DNA from: Aspidapion aeneum
Lineage: Eukaryota > Arthropoda > Insecta > Coleoptera > Brentidae
Reading direction: 5' to 3'
DNA: 64,000 nt
Assembly: GCA_963576565.1 (NCBI GenBank)
Contig: CAUYVT010000068.1
Coordinates: forward strand, 615,501 to 679,500
Shown in pieces: positions 22,326-33,300 of this stretch. A model generated the notes under the pieces. The model did no database searches. It was not told the origin of the DNA and saw only the letters and a program-made list of their open reading frames with translations. Within the stretch, counting starts at the first letter, position 1; each line of letters begins with the position of its first letter. Position numbers and translations under genes: made by a program.

Positions 22326-24782
22326 AAAACAAAATTCGCGGAGATTTGCGAATTCCAAAAGTTCACATTCGATCCAAGCAGTAAACTGGGATTCGGGTTT
22401 CACCTTAACCCAACGATATTTTAGGTGGATTGTATAGAAGAAGCCTAAGAGCTGAATTGATTGATTTTAATCATTTTGGTTTTTCAAAGAGTGGTTCCCA
22501 AACAGGGTTCTACAATTCAAGAAGATTTACTTTTGAACAGATTAGTTCTTTTGCTGTCTTGAAATTCTGTAGATTCATTTCTACAAAGAAAATAAATTTC
22601 CAAACTTGTCTCAGGGTAAAATTCCCTGACTGAAGAGACGAACCGAAGTCGAAACAAGCTATAAACTTAACAGGTTTTCGAACCAAAGAATACTTTTGCT
22701 TCTCAGGATCAATGAACAAAGGATAAACGCGCCGCAAAATTCGCGGAGATTTGCGAATTCCAAAAGTTCATATTCGATCCAAGCAGTAAACTGGGATTCG
22801 GGTTTCACCTTAACCCAACGATATTTTAGGTGGATTGTATAGCTTTCGACTTTCCGGGTCTCATCGGTTGAGCGAAGAAACCTAAGAGCTGAATTGATTG
22901 ATTTTAATCATTTTGGTTTTTCAAAGAGTGGTTCCCAAACAGGGTTCTACAATTCAAGAAGATTTGCTTTTGAACAGATTAGTTCTTTTGCTTTCTTGAA
23001 ATTCTGTAGATTCATTTCTACAAAAAAAATAAATTTCCAAACTTGTCTCAGGGTAAAATTACCTGACTGAAGAGACGAACCGAAGTCGAAACAAGCTACA
23101 AACTTAACAGGTTTTCGAACCAAAGAATACTTTTGCTTCTCAGGATCAATGAATAAAGGATAAACGCGCCGCAAAATTCGCGGAGATTTGCGAATTCCAA
23201 AAGTTCACATTCGTTCCAAGCAGTAAACTGGCATTCGGGTTTCACCTTAACCCAACGATATTTTAGGTGGATTGTATAGCTTTCGACCTTCCGGGTCTCA
23301 TCGGTTAGGCGAAGAAGCCTAAGAGCTGAATTGATTGATTTTATTCATTTTGGTTTTTCAAAGAGTGGTTCCCAAACAGGGTTCTACAATTCAAGAAGAT
23401 TTGCTTTTGAACAGATTAGTTCTTTGCTTTCTTGAAATTCTATAGATACATTTCTACAAAAAAAAAAAAATTCCAAACTTGTCTCAGGGTAAAATTCCCT
23501 GACTGAAGAGACGAACCGAAGTCGAAACAAGCTATAAACTTAACAGGTTTTCGAACCAAAGAATACTTTTGCTTCTCAGGATCAATGAACAAAGGATAAA
23601 CGCGCCGCAAAATTCACGGAAATTTGCGAATTCCAAAAGTTCGCATTCGATCCAAGCAGTAAACTGGGATTCGGGTTTCACCTTAACCCAACCATATTTT
23701 AGGTGGATTGTATAGCTTTCGACCTTCCGGGTCTCATCGGTTAGGCGAAGAAGCCTAAGAGCTGAATTGATTGATTTTAATCATTTTGGTTTTTCAAAGA
23801 GTGGTTCCCAGACAGGGTTCTACAATTCAAGAAGATTTGCTTTTGAACAGATTAGTTCTTTTGCTTTCTTCAAATTCTGTAGATTCATTTCTACAAAGAA
23901 AATAAATTTCCAAGCTTGTCTCAGGGTAAAATTCCTTGACTGAAGAGACGAACCGAAGTCGAAACAAGCTATAAACTTAACAGGTTTTCGAACCAAAGAA
24001 TACTTTTGCTTCTCAGCATCAATGAACAAAGGATAAACGCGCCGCAAAATTCGCGGAGATTTGCGAATTCCAAAAGTTCACATTCGATCCAAGCAGTAAA
24101 CTGGGATTCAGGTTTCACCTTAACTCAACGATATTTTAGGTGGATTGTATAGCTTTCGACCTTCCGGGTCTCATCGGTTAGGCGAAGAAGCCTAAGAGCT
24201 GAATTGATTGATTTTAATCATTTTGGTTTTTCAAAGAGTGGTTTCCAAACAGGGTTCTACAATTCAAGAAGATTTGCTTTTGAACACATTAGTTCTTTTG
24301 CTTTCTTCAAATTCTGTAGATTCATTTCTACAAAGAAAATAAATTTCCAAGCTTGTCTCAGGGTAAAATTCCTTGACTGAAGAGACGAACCGAAGTCGAA
24401 ACAAGCTATAAACTTAACAGGTTTTCGAACCAAAGAATACTTTTGCTTCTCAGGATCAATGAACAAAGGATAAACGCGCCGCAAAATTCGCGGAGATTTG
24501 CGAATTCCAAAAGTTCACATTCGATCCAAGCAGTAAACTGGGATTCGGGTTTCACCTTAACTCAACGATATTTTAGGTGGATTGTATAGCTTTCGACCTT
24601 CCGGGTCTCATCGGTTAGGCGAAGAAGCCTAAGAGCTGAATTGATTGATTTTAATCATTTTGGTTTTTCAAAGAGTGGTTTCCAAACAGGGTTCTACAAT
24701 TCAAGAAGATTTGCTTTTGAACAGATTAGTTCTTTTGCTTTCTTCAAATTCTGTAGATTCATTTCTACAAAGAAAATAAATT
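22326..24782 (-). repeat. 437-bp satellite array, about 5.6 copies
   Basis: Units start at about 22331, 22737, 23172, 23608, 24045 and 24482 (AAAATTCGCGGAGATTTGCG). The first is about 30 bp short and the last is cut at 24782. The array is flanked by the direct repeat ACTAAGTTGAC (22315-22325 and 24783-24793). Each unit holds, on the minus strand, two overlapping open frames of about 80 codons that keep coding-like composition (YRWVKVKPESQF; FIDPEKQKYSLVRKPVKF). No frame begins with ATG (the second begins only at a TTG), and the unit length is not a multiple of three, so no continuous protein is made. The third unit has small indels. It may derive from a captured gene fragment, but no family was recognised. 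Confidence 0.85.
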
Positions 24783-24793
24783 ACTAAGTTGAC

Positions 24794-25311
24794 GCATTTC
24801 ATCTAAAACCAATATATATGTTCAGTGTCAATCTGTATATATTTGCCTGGCCTTTGACAGTCTCTATAATGCTCAAAGGATAAAAGAATTAAAAAGCCTT
24901 AAAAACATCTGTTTTTTTATTAAGAAGCATTAAAGCAGAACTTATGACTATCAATGGCAAAGAAATCAGCCTTAAAAATGAGAAACAATATGATTGAAGG
25001 GAATACCCGAAAATCTTCTTAAAAACATGAATAAACTTTTAGAATAACAAGTATATAAATCGACCCTAACTTCAATAACATAAACTATCTTTCTTACCTT
25101 GTCTTAGTCACAAAACAAGAATAGTTTTGTCTGATAACACGCGCTTTAACACAAAACAAAACTCCTATATAGTGAAAAAGTTATTTCGTAGCAAAAATTT
25201 TGCCTCCGAAAATTCCAGAAAAATAAACCAAGAATTTGACGTTAGGTCTGACTCGACTGCGTTTACAATATACTTGTAACTTGCTTTTAAAAATGACTTG
25301 CAATTTGTAAT
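24794..25311. other. No gene seen
   Basis: AT-rich, with no supported feature. Confidence 0.5.
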
Positions 25312-25560
25312 ATGGGTAGAATACCTGTATTATTTATTTATTTTATTGGTTGCAACTTCTATGCAACAAGGAATAACAGCAATTTTTATTTCAATAGTAT
25401 AAATACTGAATTAGGATACAAGTCATTGTTTTATAAAGGAATCATATTGTATAACAAATTACCATTAGACATTAAAAATTGCAAATCAAATAATATGTTT
25501 TAAGAGAAAACTTAAGAAGTACTTGTGGCCCAGTCAGCCTGATTGTTTAAGTAAACCCTT
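25312..25560 (+). pseudogene. LINE reverse transcriptase, C-terminal remnant
   Basis: The frame ends ELGYKSLFYKGIILYNKLP then DIKN, a typical C-terminal motif of non-LTR retrotransposon RTs (KxLxxKGxxLYNxLPxxIKN). A stop at 25501-25503 appears to come from one extra T in a T run, since the shifted frame continues KRKLKKYLWPSQP. Upstream RT motifs are absent. The same block is present in reverse at 26470-26639, the right arm of the palindrome. Confidence 0.6.
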
Positions 25561-25586
25561 GGTACCATATTATATTATATTATATT

Positions 25587-25770
25587 TATGGGCGCACCCA
25601 GGGGGGGCCTGGGGCCCGGCCCCCCCAAGCCTAGGATTTTTTAAATATTTTCCACATATTTCATAAATAAATGCAAGAAATAGCATTAAATACGACATCA
25701 TGAAGCTTCGCCCTCCCCCCCACAAAGGCCTCGGGTCCCCCCCCAAGACCTATTCCTGGGTGCGCCACTG
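25587..25770 (+). mobile_element. MITE, GGCGCACCCAGG family (copy 2)
   Basis: Ends TATGGGCGCACCCAGG and inverted CAGTGGCGCACCCAGG. It interrupts the left arm of the palindrome but not the right arm. Flanked by TTATATT on both sides (25580-25586, 25771-25777), in a low-complexity TA-rich context. Confidence 0.8.
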
Positions 25771-26010
25771 TTATATTATATTTTGTTATTTTAGTCTCTA
25801 TATTATTTTTTTGGTGTGTTTTAGTATAGTTACCTTTTCTCATAAAGAAATATGGTACCTAGCAATGTTTTTTTTAGGATAGGATTAAAAACATTTTACA
25901 GTACAGTGTAAGTACTTGATAAAGCTGTGTTAATAGATTATTCTTTTAGTAGGTAGGTATAGTAGTTCTGTTGGGAATGATACAGGAATGCTTGTAATGG
26001 TTTTTTGGTA

Positions 26011-26286
26011 TTATTGGAGAAATATAGCCAGGCTATAATTGTGCCAGGCACTATTTTGACACATTCACATTACAAACTGACAGTTAATTCAAAATTCATA
26101 CCAAAGTCGAATTTAAAACTATCGTCGTTTATTTTCAATTAATAAAAGAAGGCACTATTTATTCCGGTTCGTATAGTAAACAAAGGCCATGTGTTGAAAG
26201 ATCACAGCTGATATAACAATGTGAAGGTGTCAAAATTTTGCCTGGCACAATTATAGCCTGGCTATATTTCAATAATTCTCTAATAA
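26011..26286 (+). mobile_element. MITE, GCCAGGCACTATT family (copy 2, intact)
   Basis: Long inverted ends, ATAGCCAGGCTATAATTGTG near 26033 and the complement near 26246-26270. The intact centre TTTATTTTCAATTAATAAAA shows the site where, in the 45.7-kb copy, a retroelement inserted. Confidence 0.8.
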
Positions 26287-26659
26287 TAAGAATAATCTAG
26301 TTACACACAGCTTTATCAAGTACTTACACTGTACTGTAAAATGTTTTTAATCCTATCCTAAAAAAAACATTGATACCATATTTCTTTATGAGAAAAGGTT
26401 CCTATACTAAAACAAACCAAAAAAATAATATGGAGACTAAAATAACCAAATATAATATAATATAATATGGTACCAAGGGTTTACATAAACAATCAGGCTT
26501 ACAGGCTGACTAGGCAACAAGTACTTCTTAAGTTTTCTCTTAAACATATTATTTGTTATACAATCTGATTCATTTATAAAACAATGACTTATATCCTAAT
26601 TCAGTATTTATACCATTTAAATAAAAATTGCTGTTATTTAACCTGGCTTTATTTCAATA

Positions 26660-26832
26660 ATTATCCATTATGTAATAATAAGAAGTAAATAGTTATTAGT
26701 ATAATAAGTTTGGATTTGTTATGTTATAGAAATACTGGTGTATGTATTAACATTTAAATGTATTTTTTATATTTATGTTTGTAATTTGAAATAGCATGAT
26801 TTGCTAATAAAGATTTATTCAATTCAATTCAA
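26660..26832 (+). repeat. LINE 3' tail remnant
   Basis: Ends GCTAATAAAGATTTATTC followed by (ATTCA)n, the form of a LINE 3' end with a polyadenylation-like AATAAA and a short tandem tail. Confidence 0.5.
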
Positions 26833-27474
26833 CATAGTGAACTATTTCTTACAAAAAATGGCATTAGGAAATACTAAGCGTTATGTTATAGACAATTTTC
26901 TCAAAGTTTTACGTAATTTATGAACGGCCTCAATCGAACATAATAAAATCAGTTTTAAATACAAATAGAAACATAGTCCGCGATTGCACCGCTGTGCGTT
27001 ACTGGAACTTGTTGGCTGCGCGGCCCTATGTTTTCGGCAGTCTCATTTTATTTTGTCTCTGCTTCGAGGCTTCTTTCGCTACAAGGTGGAGATGTGTAAG
27101 TCTAGGTTTAGGTCTATTTTGTTCCTGTACTTCCAGGTCTAAGTCACAGAAGAGTCACCTTCTGTGTCTAAGTTTCCTTCAGTGTTCTCAACTGCAGGGA
27201 ATATTTCATATATTCGGACGAGTTTAAAAAAAGTCATAAATAGGTTTGTGTGTGTCTGTGTGTGTGTCTGATGTTCTGATTTGGTCCCAAATACGTCATA
27301 TTGCTGACGTCTTGAAAACGTCTAAAAATGACGTCATTTTGGGTGTGTCTTTTGAACGTCATTTAAAGGTCATTTACACGTCAGGTTAGAGACGTCAATG
27401 GTCATTAAAAATGACCTGTTTTTGACGTTTAAAAAACGTGACCTTGCTTCCTGGGGTAGGTAGGACGACATATC
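26833..27474. other. No gene; ACGTCA-rich repeat at 27290-27450
   Basis: 27290-27450 contains about eight ACGTC or TGACG motifs with alternating orientation, plus CTTGCTTCCTGGGGTAG. A plus-strand frame at 26994-27227 (77 residues, Cys-rich) has no recognisable family. A short (TG)n tract is at 27248-27270. Confidence 0.45.
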
Positions 27475-27970
27475 ATATTTGACAGAATACAGACTAAAAA
27501 AATAATAATTTAGCATACGTTATTTTTTAATTCTTAAAAAAAAAAAATAATAATAATTTAGCATACGTTATTTTTTTTTTTTATTATTATTTTTTTTTAA
27601 ATTCTTAAAGGGTCCCCCCCCCCACTACTACTACTACTACTACTACTACTAATTCTTAAAGCATTTTTTCACCCTTGAAAGTTTTATGAATAAGTAAAAT
27701 TTTGGTGTCTAGGGGTACTCTCAGGCCAATTTTCTAACTTATGGTAAAAATGTAACTCACTGTGGATACAACTTGTCAGTAAACAATTTTTTTGTATCTT
27801 GTGATTTTTTTTTTGTAAAATCAGCAGTTTCTCTATAAAACGCAAAAAACACAAAAAAACACGATGTTGAGGAATATATTTTTTTTGAGACACAAAAATA
27901 TTAAAAATGCAAGTGATTAATAGTTTTTATAAAAATGCACTATAATCCAAATAAAATAAATCTGATCTGG
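27475..27970 (-). repeat. Dispersed repeat (copy 2)
   Basis: Reverse-orientation homologue of 18270-18710. Contains poly(T)/AT tracts and an (ACT)n microsatellite at 27625-27651. Confidence 0.65.
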
Positions 27971-28311
27971 TTTTGGTTGTTTGATATCCCAGATAGAAAT
28001 ATATAAAAAAAGACTGCAATATATCATACAGGATTTTTGGCATGTGTAAACATTTAAGAAGTTTTATTAAATTTTATTTTATATTTTAAATTAATAACAA
28101 ATTTAGAAATTATATTATTTTATTATTTTTTAAAAACTGTATATAACTTTCACCATACCAAGAATAAATGTAATATCCTACTAACATGTATAATTTATTT
28201 GCTGCAGCAAGTTCTCTTGCATTCTATCCAAACGGCCGCAAAGATTGCTAAAAATAATAATATAATGTTGAGATATTTAAATATTATTTTTGCTAAGACT
28301 TATAGTCTAGT
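27971..28311. other. No gene seen
   Basis: AT-rich, with no supported feature. Confidence 0.5.
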
Positions 28312-30228
28312 CATTATAGAATTTTAGCTTGCAAAACGTGGTGTAGTCGCGATTTTGACATATGTTGTTCACATTGTCCTAAAAAAATTGAGTTATTTAT
28401 TATTATTAATTACTTAGTTACTGTGCATTTTAGAAAAATAATAGTTGATGATAACAAAAGTTCCTATAAAAGCGTTTGTATACGTATTTTCGTCAGACGA
28501 ATGGTTTTCGAGTTATGAGGCTAAACATTTCGCCGCCAATATGGATATTGACCAATTTTCTTTTTTAGTGGCCTTTATCTTAAAAACTGCTTAATTTTGA
28601 GAAGAACATGAAATAAAGACTAACTAAATCTGGTTATTACTCTTGCTGAGATATGAACTCTGAAGTTTCCTTAGTATATGCAAAATAAACCGAACTTATT
28701 AAGTTTTATCTCATTTTCTTAAAAGGTAAGAACTGAAAATATGTAAGCAACTTTATTGTAGGAAATAAAATTATCTTTTAAACGGTGTATCACTTGAATG
28801 GGTCAATTTCACGGTAAGCACTTAATATGGCATCCCAAAAATGGGCTTATTTATAGGTCATGAAAAAAAAATGCTTTTTTTAGGTTTGATTTAGGTTTCA
28901 AGAAAACCAAGCATTTTTGGGAAAAATTTTAAAATACAAATGTTATTTTATAAAATTTAATTTATTTTTTATTTGTTTTATAAAAAAAATTTAAAAAACT
29001 AAGTTTATCGATATATTTAGTTTTACTCTGTATTATTAAAAATAAAATTATTTTTAAAACAATATGAATTTAGTGGGTTTTTGTAATCGGGGAACACTCA
29101 AGGAATATACGCATGTTTGGTGATTTTTTTTCAATTCAGTTTTTATACGCCCCTGGGGTATTAACGGTTGCCTTAATGCTATAAATATACACACTGTTCG
29201 AAAGAAAATTTAATTGTCTGTAATATATGTAAAGTAAAACTTTTTACTATCGGTAAAAAGAGCTTGCTTTAAAAAAAAATTGATAAATCACCTGATACTT
29301 TTTTTTTATTAAAAAAAAAAAACAAATATGCGTATGTTTCTTAAGTTTTCTCCGTTAACAGAAACCACTAGGTATATATCACTTTAAAGATAATTTTATT
29401 TTCAACAATATAGACTAAAACGGGAATTTTTAAAAAGCTTAGTTTTTAAGAAAATTAATTAAAACAAAAAAATATATAAAAAAAAATAACCTTAATATGC
29501 GGAAGCCCCTGAGGTATAATTGGTTGAGTAATATCTTTCACACCACTTTGTGGTACACTGTTTAAAAGTACAACTTATTTTTTTGAAAAGGGTGTTTTTT
29601 TCCTAAAATGTTTTTAGATGTCAGTTAAGTGCTAATCGTGGAATTGGCCCATCTAAGTGATACATTATTTAAAAGATAATTTAGTTTCCTACTATAAACT
29701 TTATTACATATTTTCTGTACAATGCTTACCTTTTGAAAAAATTACAAATATTAATGATTTCGGGGTTTATTTTGCATACACTATGGAAATACATAGAAAA
29801 CGAGTGTACTGCTACCACATCAAGGTTCGTATCTCGGCAAGGGTACTACCCAGACCATTCAGTAATGTCTCCTTTTTTATGCCATTAATTAGTCTTTATT
29901 TTATACAAAAATTGGTTAACATACAAAATTGCGGCGAAATGTTTAGCCTCATAACTCGAAAACCATTTGTCTGACGAAAAAGTTTATACAAGCGCTTTTG
30001 TAGAAAATTTTATTGTCTTCGACTGTTTAACACTTATTTTTTGTAGAATGTACAGGAAAAAGGTAATTTTTAAAAAACCATTTGTGTTCACACTAAATCC
30101 GAGATGAAGGGGCGAGCCGCCTCCCTACGCCAAGGTGGAAAACTGAATTTTTTTATAAGGCGTCCAATGTAAACATATGTCAAAATCGTCACTACACCAA
30201 CTTTTATGCTCTAATGACTGGCCTATTA
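28312..30228. repeat. 1.9-kb foldback (long hairpin)
   Basis: The halves are imperfect reverse complements about a centre near 29270. Paired blocks include GTGGTGTAGTCGCGATTTTG (28342) with the complement near 30186-30206, GGTTTTCGAGTTATGAGGCT (28504) with its complement near 29942-29963, and GGTCAATTTCACG (28800) with CGTGGAATTGGCC (29637). No coding frame is supported. If transcribed it would form a long dsRNA hairpin. Confidence 0.85.
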
Positions 30229-30270
30229 GTGCAACTTATTTTTTTATTGTGACATGGCTACTGGTATTAT

Positions 30271-30638
30271 TAAGGTCACTCATCGTCAAGCAAGCTTTAC
30301 AGGTAGCGAAGCTAACGTCAGGCTTTCTATTTTTTGGTTATAATTTTTGACATGTTTTCCTCGTTTTCGCATTGGCGCGTTGATATTTTAAAAATGTGGT
30401 TTTAACACAGTCTAAAGATCTATTTATTATTGATACAGTTTCAGCATAGTTTGCACCATAACTTTTTAATTCTAATTTAGTTTAGGTACCTTCATGCTGT
30501 GTAAAACAACATCTTCAAAATAAAACAGAACCGCCAATGCGAAACCGAGGAAAACATGTCAAAAATAATAACCAAAAAATAGAAACCCTGACGCTAGCTT
30601 CGCTACCTGTAAAGCTTGCTTGACGATGAGTGACCTTA
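30271..30638. mobile_element. Foldback hAT-like MITE (intact copy)
   Basis: Near-perfect inverted ends of about 50 bp starting TAAGGTCACTCATCGTCAAG, flanked by an exact 8-bp duplication GGTATTAT (30263-30270, 30639-30646). Homologous to the interrupted copy at 12695-13831. Confidence 0.9.
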
Positions 30639-30899
30639 GGTATTATTGCCAAGAGTTTTGGCAAAAAATAAATACCCTGTACCTTTTGACATGGGAAATG
30701 CCTTAAATTTTTGTACTTTTAATCCTACAAGGAATAAAAACTTTAAATAAAAGTGACACTTCTTATCCCGAGACGACAATTTTTTACCACGAGTAGCCAT
30801 GTCTAGCCATCACTTTTCATTCTGAGGATTTCAAGTGGAACAGTTTTACATTCCTAAACATGAGGATAAAAAGTGCACTTTCATTCTAAAGGTGCAAAA
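30639..30899. other. No gene seen
   Basis: AT-rich; contains CATTCTGAGGAT blocks repeated near 33380, which may be the outer part of the following foldback. Confidence 0.4.
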
Positions 30900-31340
30900 A
30901 AATGTATTAACTAAAAATGATGTTACCCATTGGGTCATTTCAAATTAAATCTTAAAAATTTTTGGCCCAGTAGTTTATTTTTAAAATAATTTTTATAAAT
31001 TAAAAGATTACCAAGTTTTGCTCCAACATAGGTAAACAAAAATAGGAATATCTGTAAAACTACTTGAGAGCAATCTATGAGTGATACCTTGTCAAAAAGG
31101 TATTTGAAAGACCTTTTAAATAATGGGTCACATTATTTTAAAAATATATTTTTTTTAAATATAAAATTAAAATATTTTTAATTTTTCCAAAAACACCACT
31201 TTTATTTTTTTTTTTAATAAAAAAATTAATTTTTTGTCAATTATTTAGTTAGATACTGAACAAATTTCAAGATGGAGGAATTATGGGTTTAGGTAAAAAA
31301 AATAAATAAAGATTTTATGACACTGATTTTGCCTTCAAAA

Positions 31341-31736
31341 CAGCGGCGTAGCGTGGGGGGGGGGGGCGCGGGGGGTTCGTCGCCCCCCCCCGCCTCGAGG
31401 GTAGTGGCGCCCCATAGGTGGGAGAGGCGCCCTTGTGTCGTATCGGCCGCCCCCTCATACATGATGACCTTTTTTTTGTTTAGTCGCAAGATTTCGTCAG
31501 ACGCGCCCTGGCGACTTATCGGCCGCCCTCTGACATATGATGACCTTTTTTTTTTGGAGACGGCGCGGTTCAAATTTCTACGGCGCGGTTTTTTTTTTTT
31601 TGGTTGGTCGCAAGATTTGTGAGAGGCGCCTTTGTGACCTTTTGGTTTTTTTTTGCCGTAAGATTTTTCATCAGTTTTCAGAGGCGCCCTTTTTAGCTGT
31701 CGCCCCCCCCGCCCTTTCGGGCACGCTACGCCGCTG
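31341..31736. mobile_element. hAT-like MITE, 396 bp, CAGCGGCGTAGCGTG ends
   Basis: 15-bp perfect inverted ends (CAGCGGCGTAGCGTG) and an exact 8-bp target duplication CTTCAAAA (31333-31340, 31737-31744). The interior is GC-rich with several GATGACC-poly(T)-GTCGCAAGATTT modules like those at 2670-2790. Open frames on both strands are low-complexity by-products. Confidence 0.92.
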
Positions 31737-32063
31737 CTTCAAAACTTTACTTTTTATTAGAGCTATTTGGTTTCTCTTGGTTTTTGAAAAACTTATTTCG
31801 TTCCTGTGAATTACTTTTTGAAATAGATACATAAATCTACATGTTTTAGCTAGGTCAAACCTCATTTTCTCCGATTGGTCCAGTCTTAGAAATATGCAGG
31901 TTTATGCAGGACATATCCTGTATAAAAAGAAACAATTTATTTGAGCTCAAGAATTAGATGTTGGTGTATTTTGGTGTGAATACGTGTTTAAAACTTTATA
32001 AAATTTAAATTTTTGAAAAAGTGTTGTTTTGGAAAATAATGATTTAGGCGGTACCGCAAAACA

Positions 32064-32223
32064 ATGTCTGAAAACCAGGCAAAAGAATGGTACAAGTTTT
32101 CAACTAAGTGTTGTGATCCATTAAAAACTGGAAAACATTTAGGAAAACTAAGAAATGTTACTGAAGCCATGTGCAATCGGGACCACATAAAAAAAGGGAT
32201 GAAGATTTGTTTGATGGGTGTAG
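32064..32223 (+). pseudogene. Fragment of a Cys-rich (CC...C...C) protein, truncated by a MITE
   Basis: An ATG-started frame of 53 codons with KFSTKCCDPLKTGKHLGKL, then a further Cys and KKGMKICLM, has clean coding character unlike its surroundings. The spacing recalls a small zinc-binding domain found near the N-terminus of uncharacterised arthropod proteins; that link is from memory and uncertain. The frame runs into the MITE at 32224, and the sequence after the MITE does not continue in frame without a one-base change. It could be an exon fragment or part of a transposon protein. Confidence 0.35.
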
Positions 32224-32402
32224 CATGGGCGCATCCGGGGGGGGGGGGGGCGAGCCCTTCCAAGGCTTAGATTTTTTAACATATTTTCCACATATTTCAT
32301 GAAAAACACAAAAAATAGCTTAAAATTCGACATCATAAGGCTTTGCCTCCCCCACTACGAGGCCTCGGGGCCCCCCAAGACATACTCGCGGGTGCGTCAC
32401 TA
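32224..32402 (+). mobile_element. MITE, GGCGCACCCAGG family (copy 3)
   Basis: Ends CATGGGCGCATCCGGG and inverted TAGTGACGCACCCGCG, with an exact 7-bp direct repeat GGTGTAG on each side (32217-32223, 32403-32409). Shares interior blocks with copies 1 and 2. Confidence 0.85.
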
Positions 32403-33300
32403 GGTGTAGGCTAAAGTATATGAAGACTTAAAAAAATGCTTTTTATATACCCCACTAGATGAATTTATTTCAGCGCCATCTACTCCTCACTGTTGCGAAG
32501 CTTGCCAGTTGCCACTCTATATGGATCATATACTTATTGATATTACAAAAATCATTTTTTATTCAATATTCAAATTATTTTAGACAAATGAAGTAAATGT
32601 GAGTTTTTTGCCCCCTCTTTTTATTACCCTAAACCTAAATCAGATATTTTAATTATTTAAAAAAAATTATTTTAAGAAAAGTTTAACCCATTACCGCTAC
32701 AGGTTAGACCTACGAATTTTGAAAATAAAAATAATTTAAAAAATATTTAATTTACTTGAAATTTTGAGAGGCGTGCTTATTACTTATAAAATATTATTTT
32801 TTCCTATATTATAGCATTTATCTTTGATTCTTATATGTTTTACTTGAAAAAGCTACCATTTTTTACAATTTTTCTCCATCTTGAAATTTGATGTGTCTTA
32901 GTAAAACGTTGAAAAAAATTATATATTTTTTTGAAAAAATTTAAAAATGGTATTTTTCCAAAAAAATCAAATTTTTTTATACTTTTTTAAATTTAAAAAA
33001 AATATATATTTATTTTTAAAATGTGTTATGCTAGACATCATTTAAAAGGTCTTTGAAAGACCTTTTAAACAAGTTATCACTCATATAGAGAGGTCCTTAT
33101 TTTTCTATACTTATGTAAGAGCAAAATTTGGTAATTTTATAATTTAAAAAAATAAAAAACTACTGGACCAAAAATTTTCAAAATGTAGATTTTTCATCTG
33201 CTCTATGAATAAAATAAGTGTATCAAAAATTATCAAAATCGGAGAGGGTGTCTGCCAAACCGGTGGTTGATTTCATATGAAATGAACCCATTCAGTCACT

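Larger units (their letters stand above)
25372..26639. repeat. Large palindrome, about 1.27 kb
   Basis: The left arm (25372-25955, interrupted by a MITE) and right arm (26289-26639) are near-perfect reverse complements, for example ACAGTACAGTGTAAGTACTT on the left and its complement at about 26315-26337. The loop contains another MITE (26011-26286). The LINE tail remnant forms the outer part of the arms. Confidence 0.85.
30900..33300. repeat. Large imperfect foldback, about 2.4 kb, with two insertions
   Basis: Left blocks GGCCCAGTAGTTTATTTTTA (30964), TTTGAAAGACCTTTTAAA (31104) and TTTCAAGATGGAG (31265) recur inverted at about 33160-33175, 33050-33070 and 32875-32890. A hAT-like MITE (31341-31736) and a second MITE (32224-32402) were inserted later. 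The central part keeps no clear pairing. Confidence 0.65.

Noticed and set aside
22510..24484. Five copies of a 75-residue protein in the satellite
   Set aside because: The apparent start is TTG, frames are closed upstream, and the unit is not a multiple of three; not a supported gene.
22326..24782. CRISPR-like array
   Set aside because: Whole 437-bp units repeat without short repeats and unique spacers; eukaryotic context.
26994..27227. 77-residue Cys-rich frame as a secreted peptide gene
   Set aside because: No clear signal-peptide organisation, no family, and repeat-rich context; unsupported.
31317..31809. Proteins of 90-101 residues over the GC-rich MITE
   Set aside because: They cross the inverted ends and poly(T) modules of a non-coding MITE.
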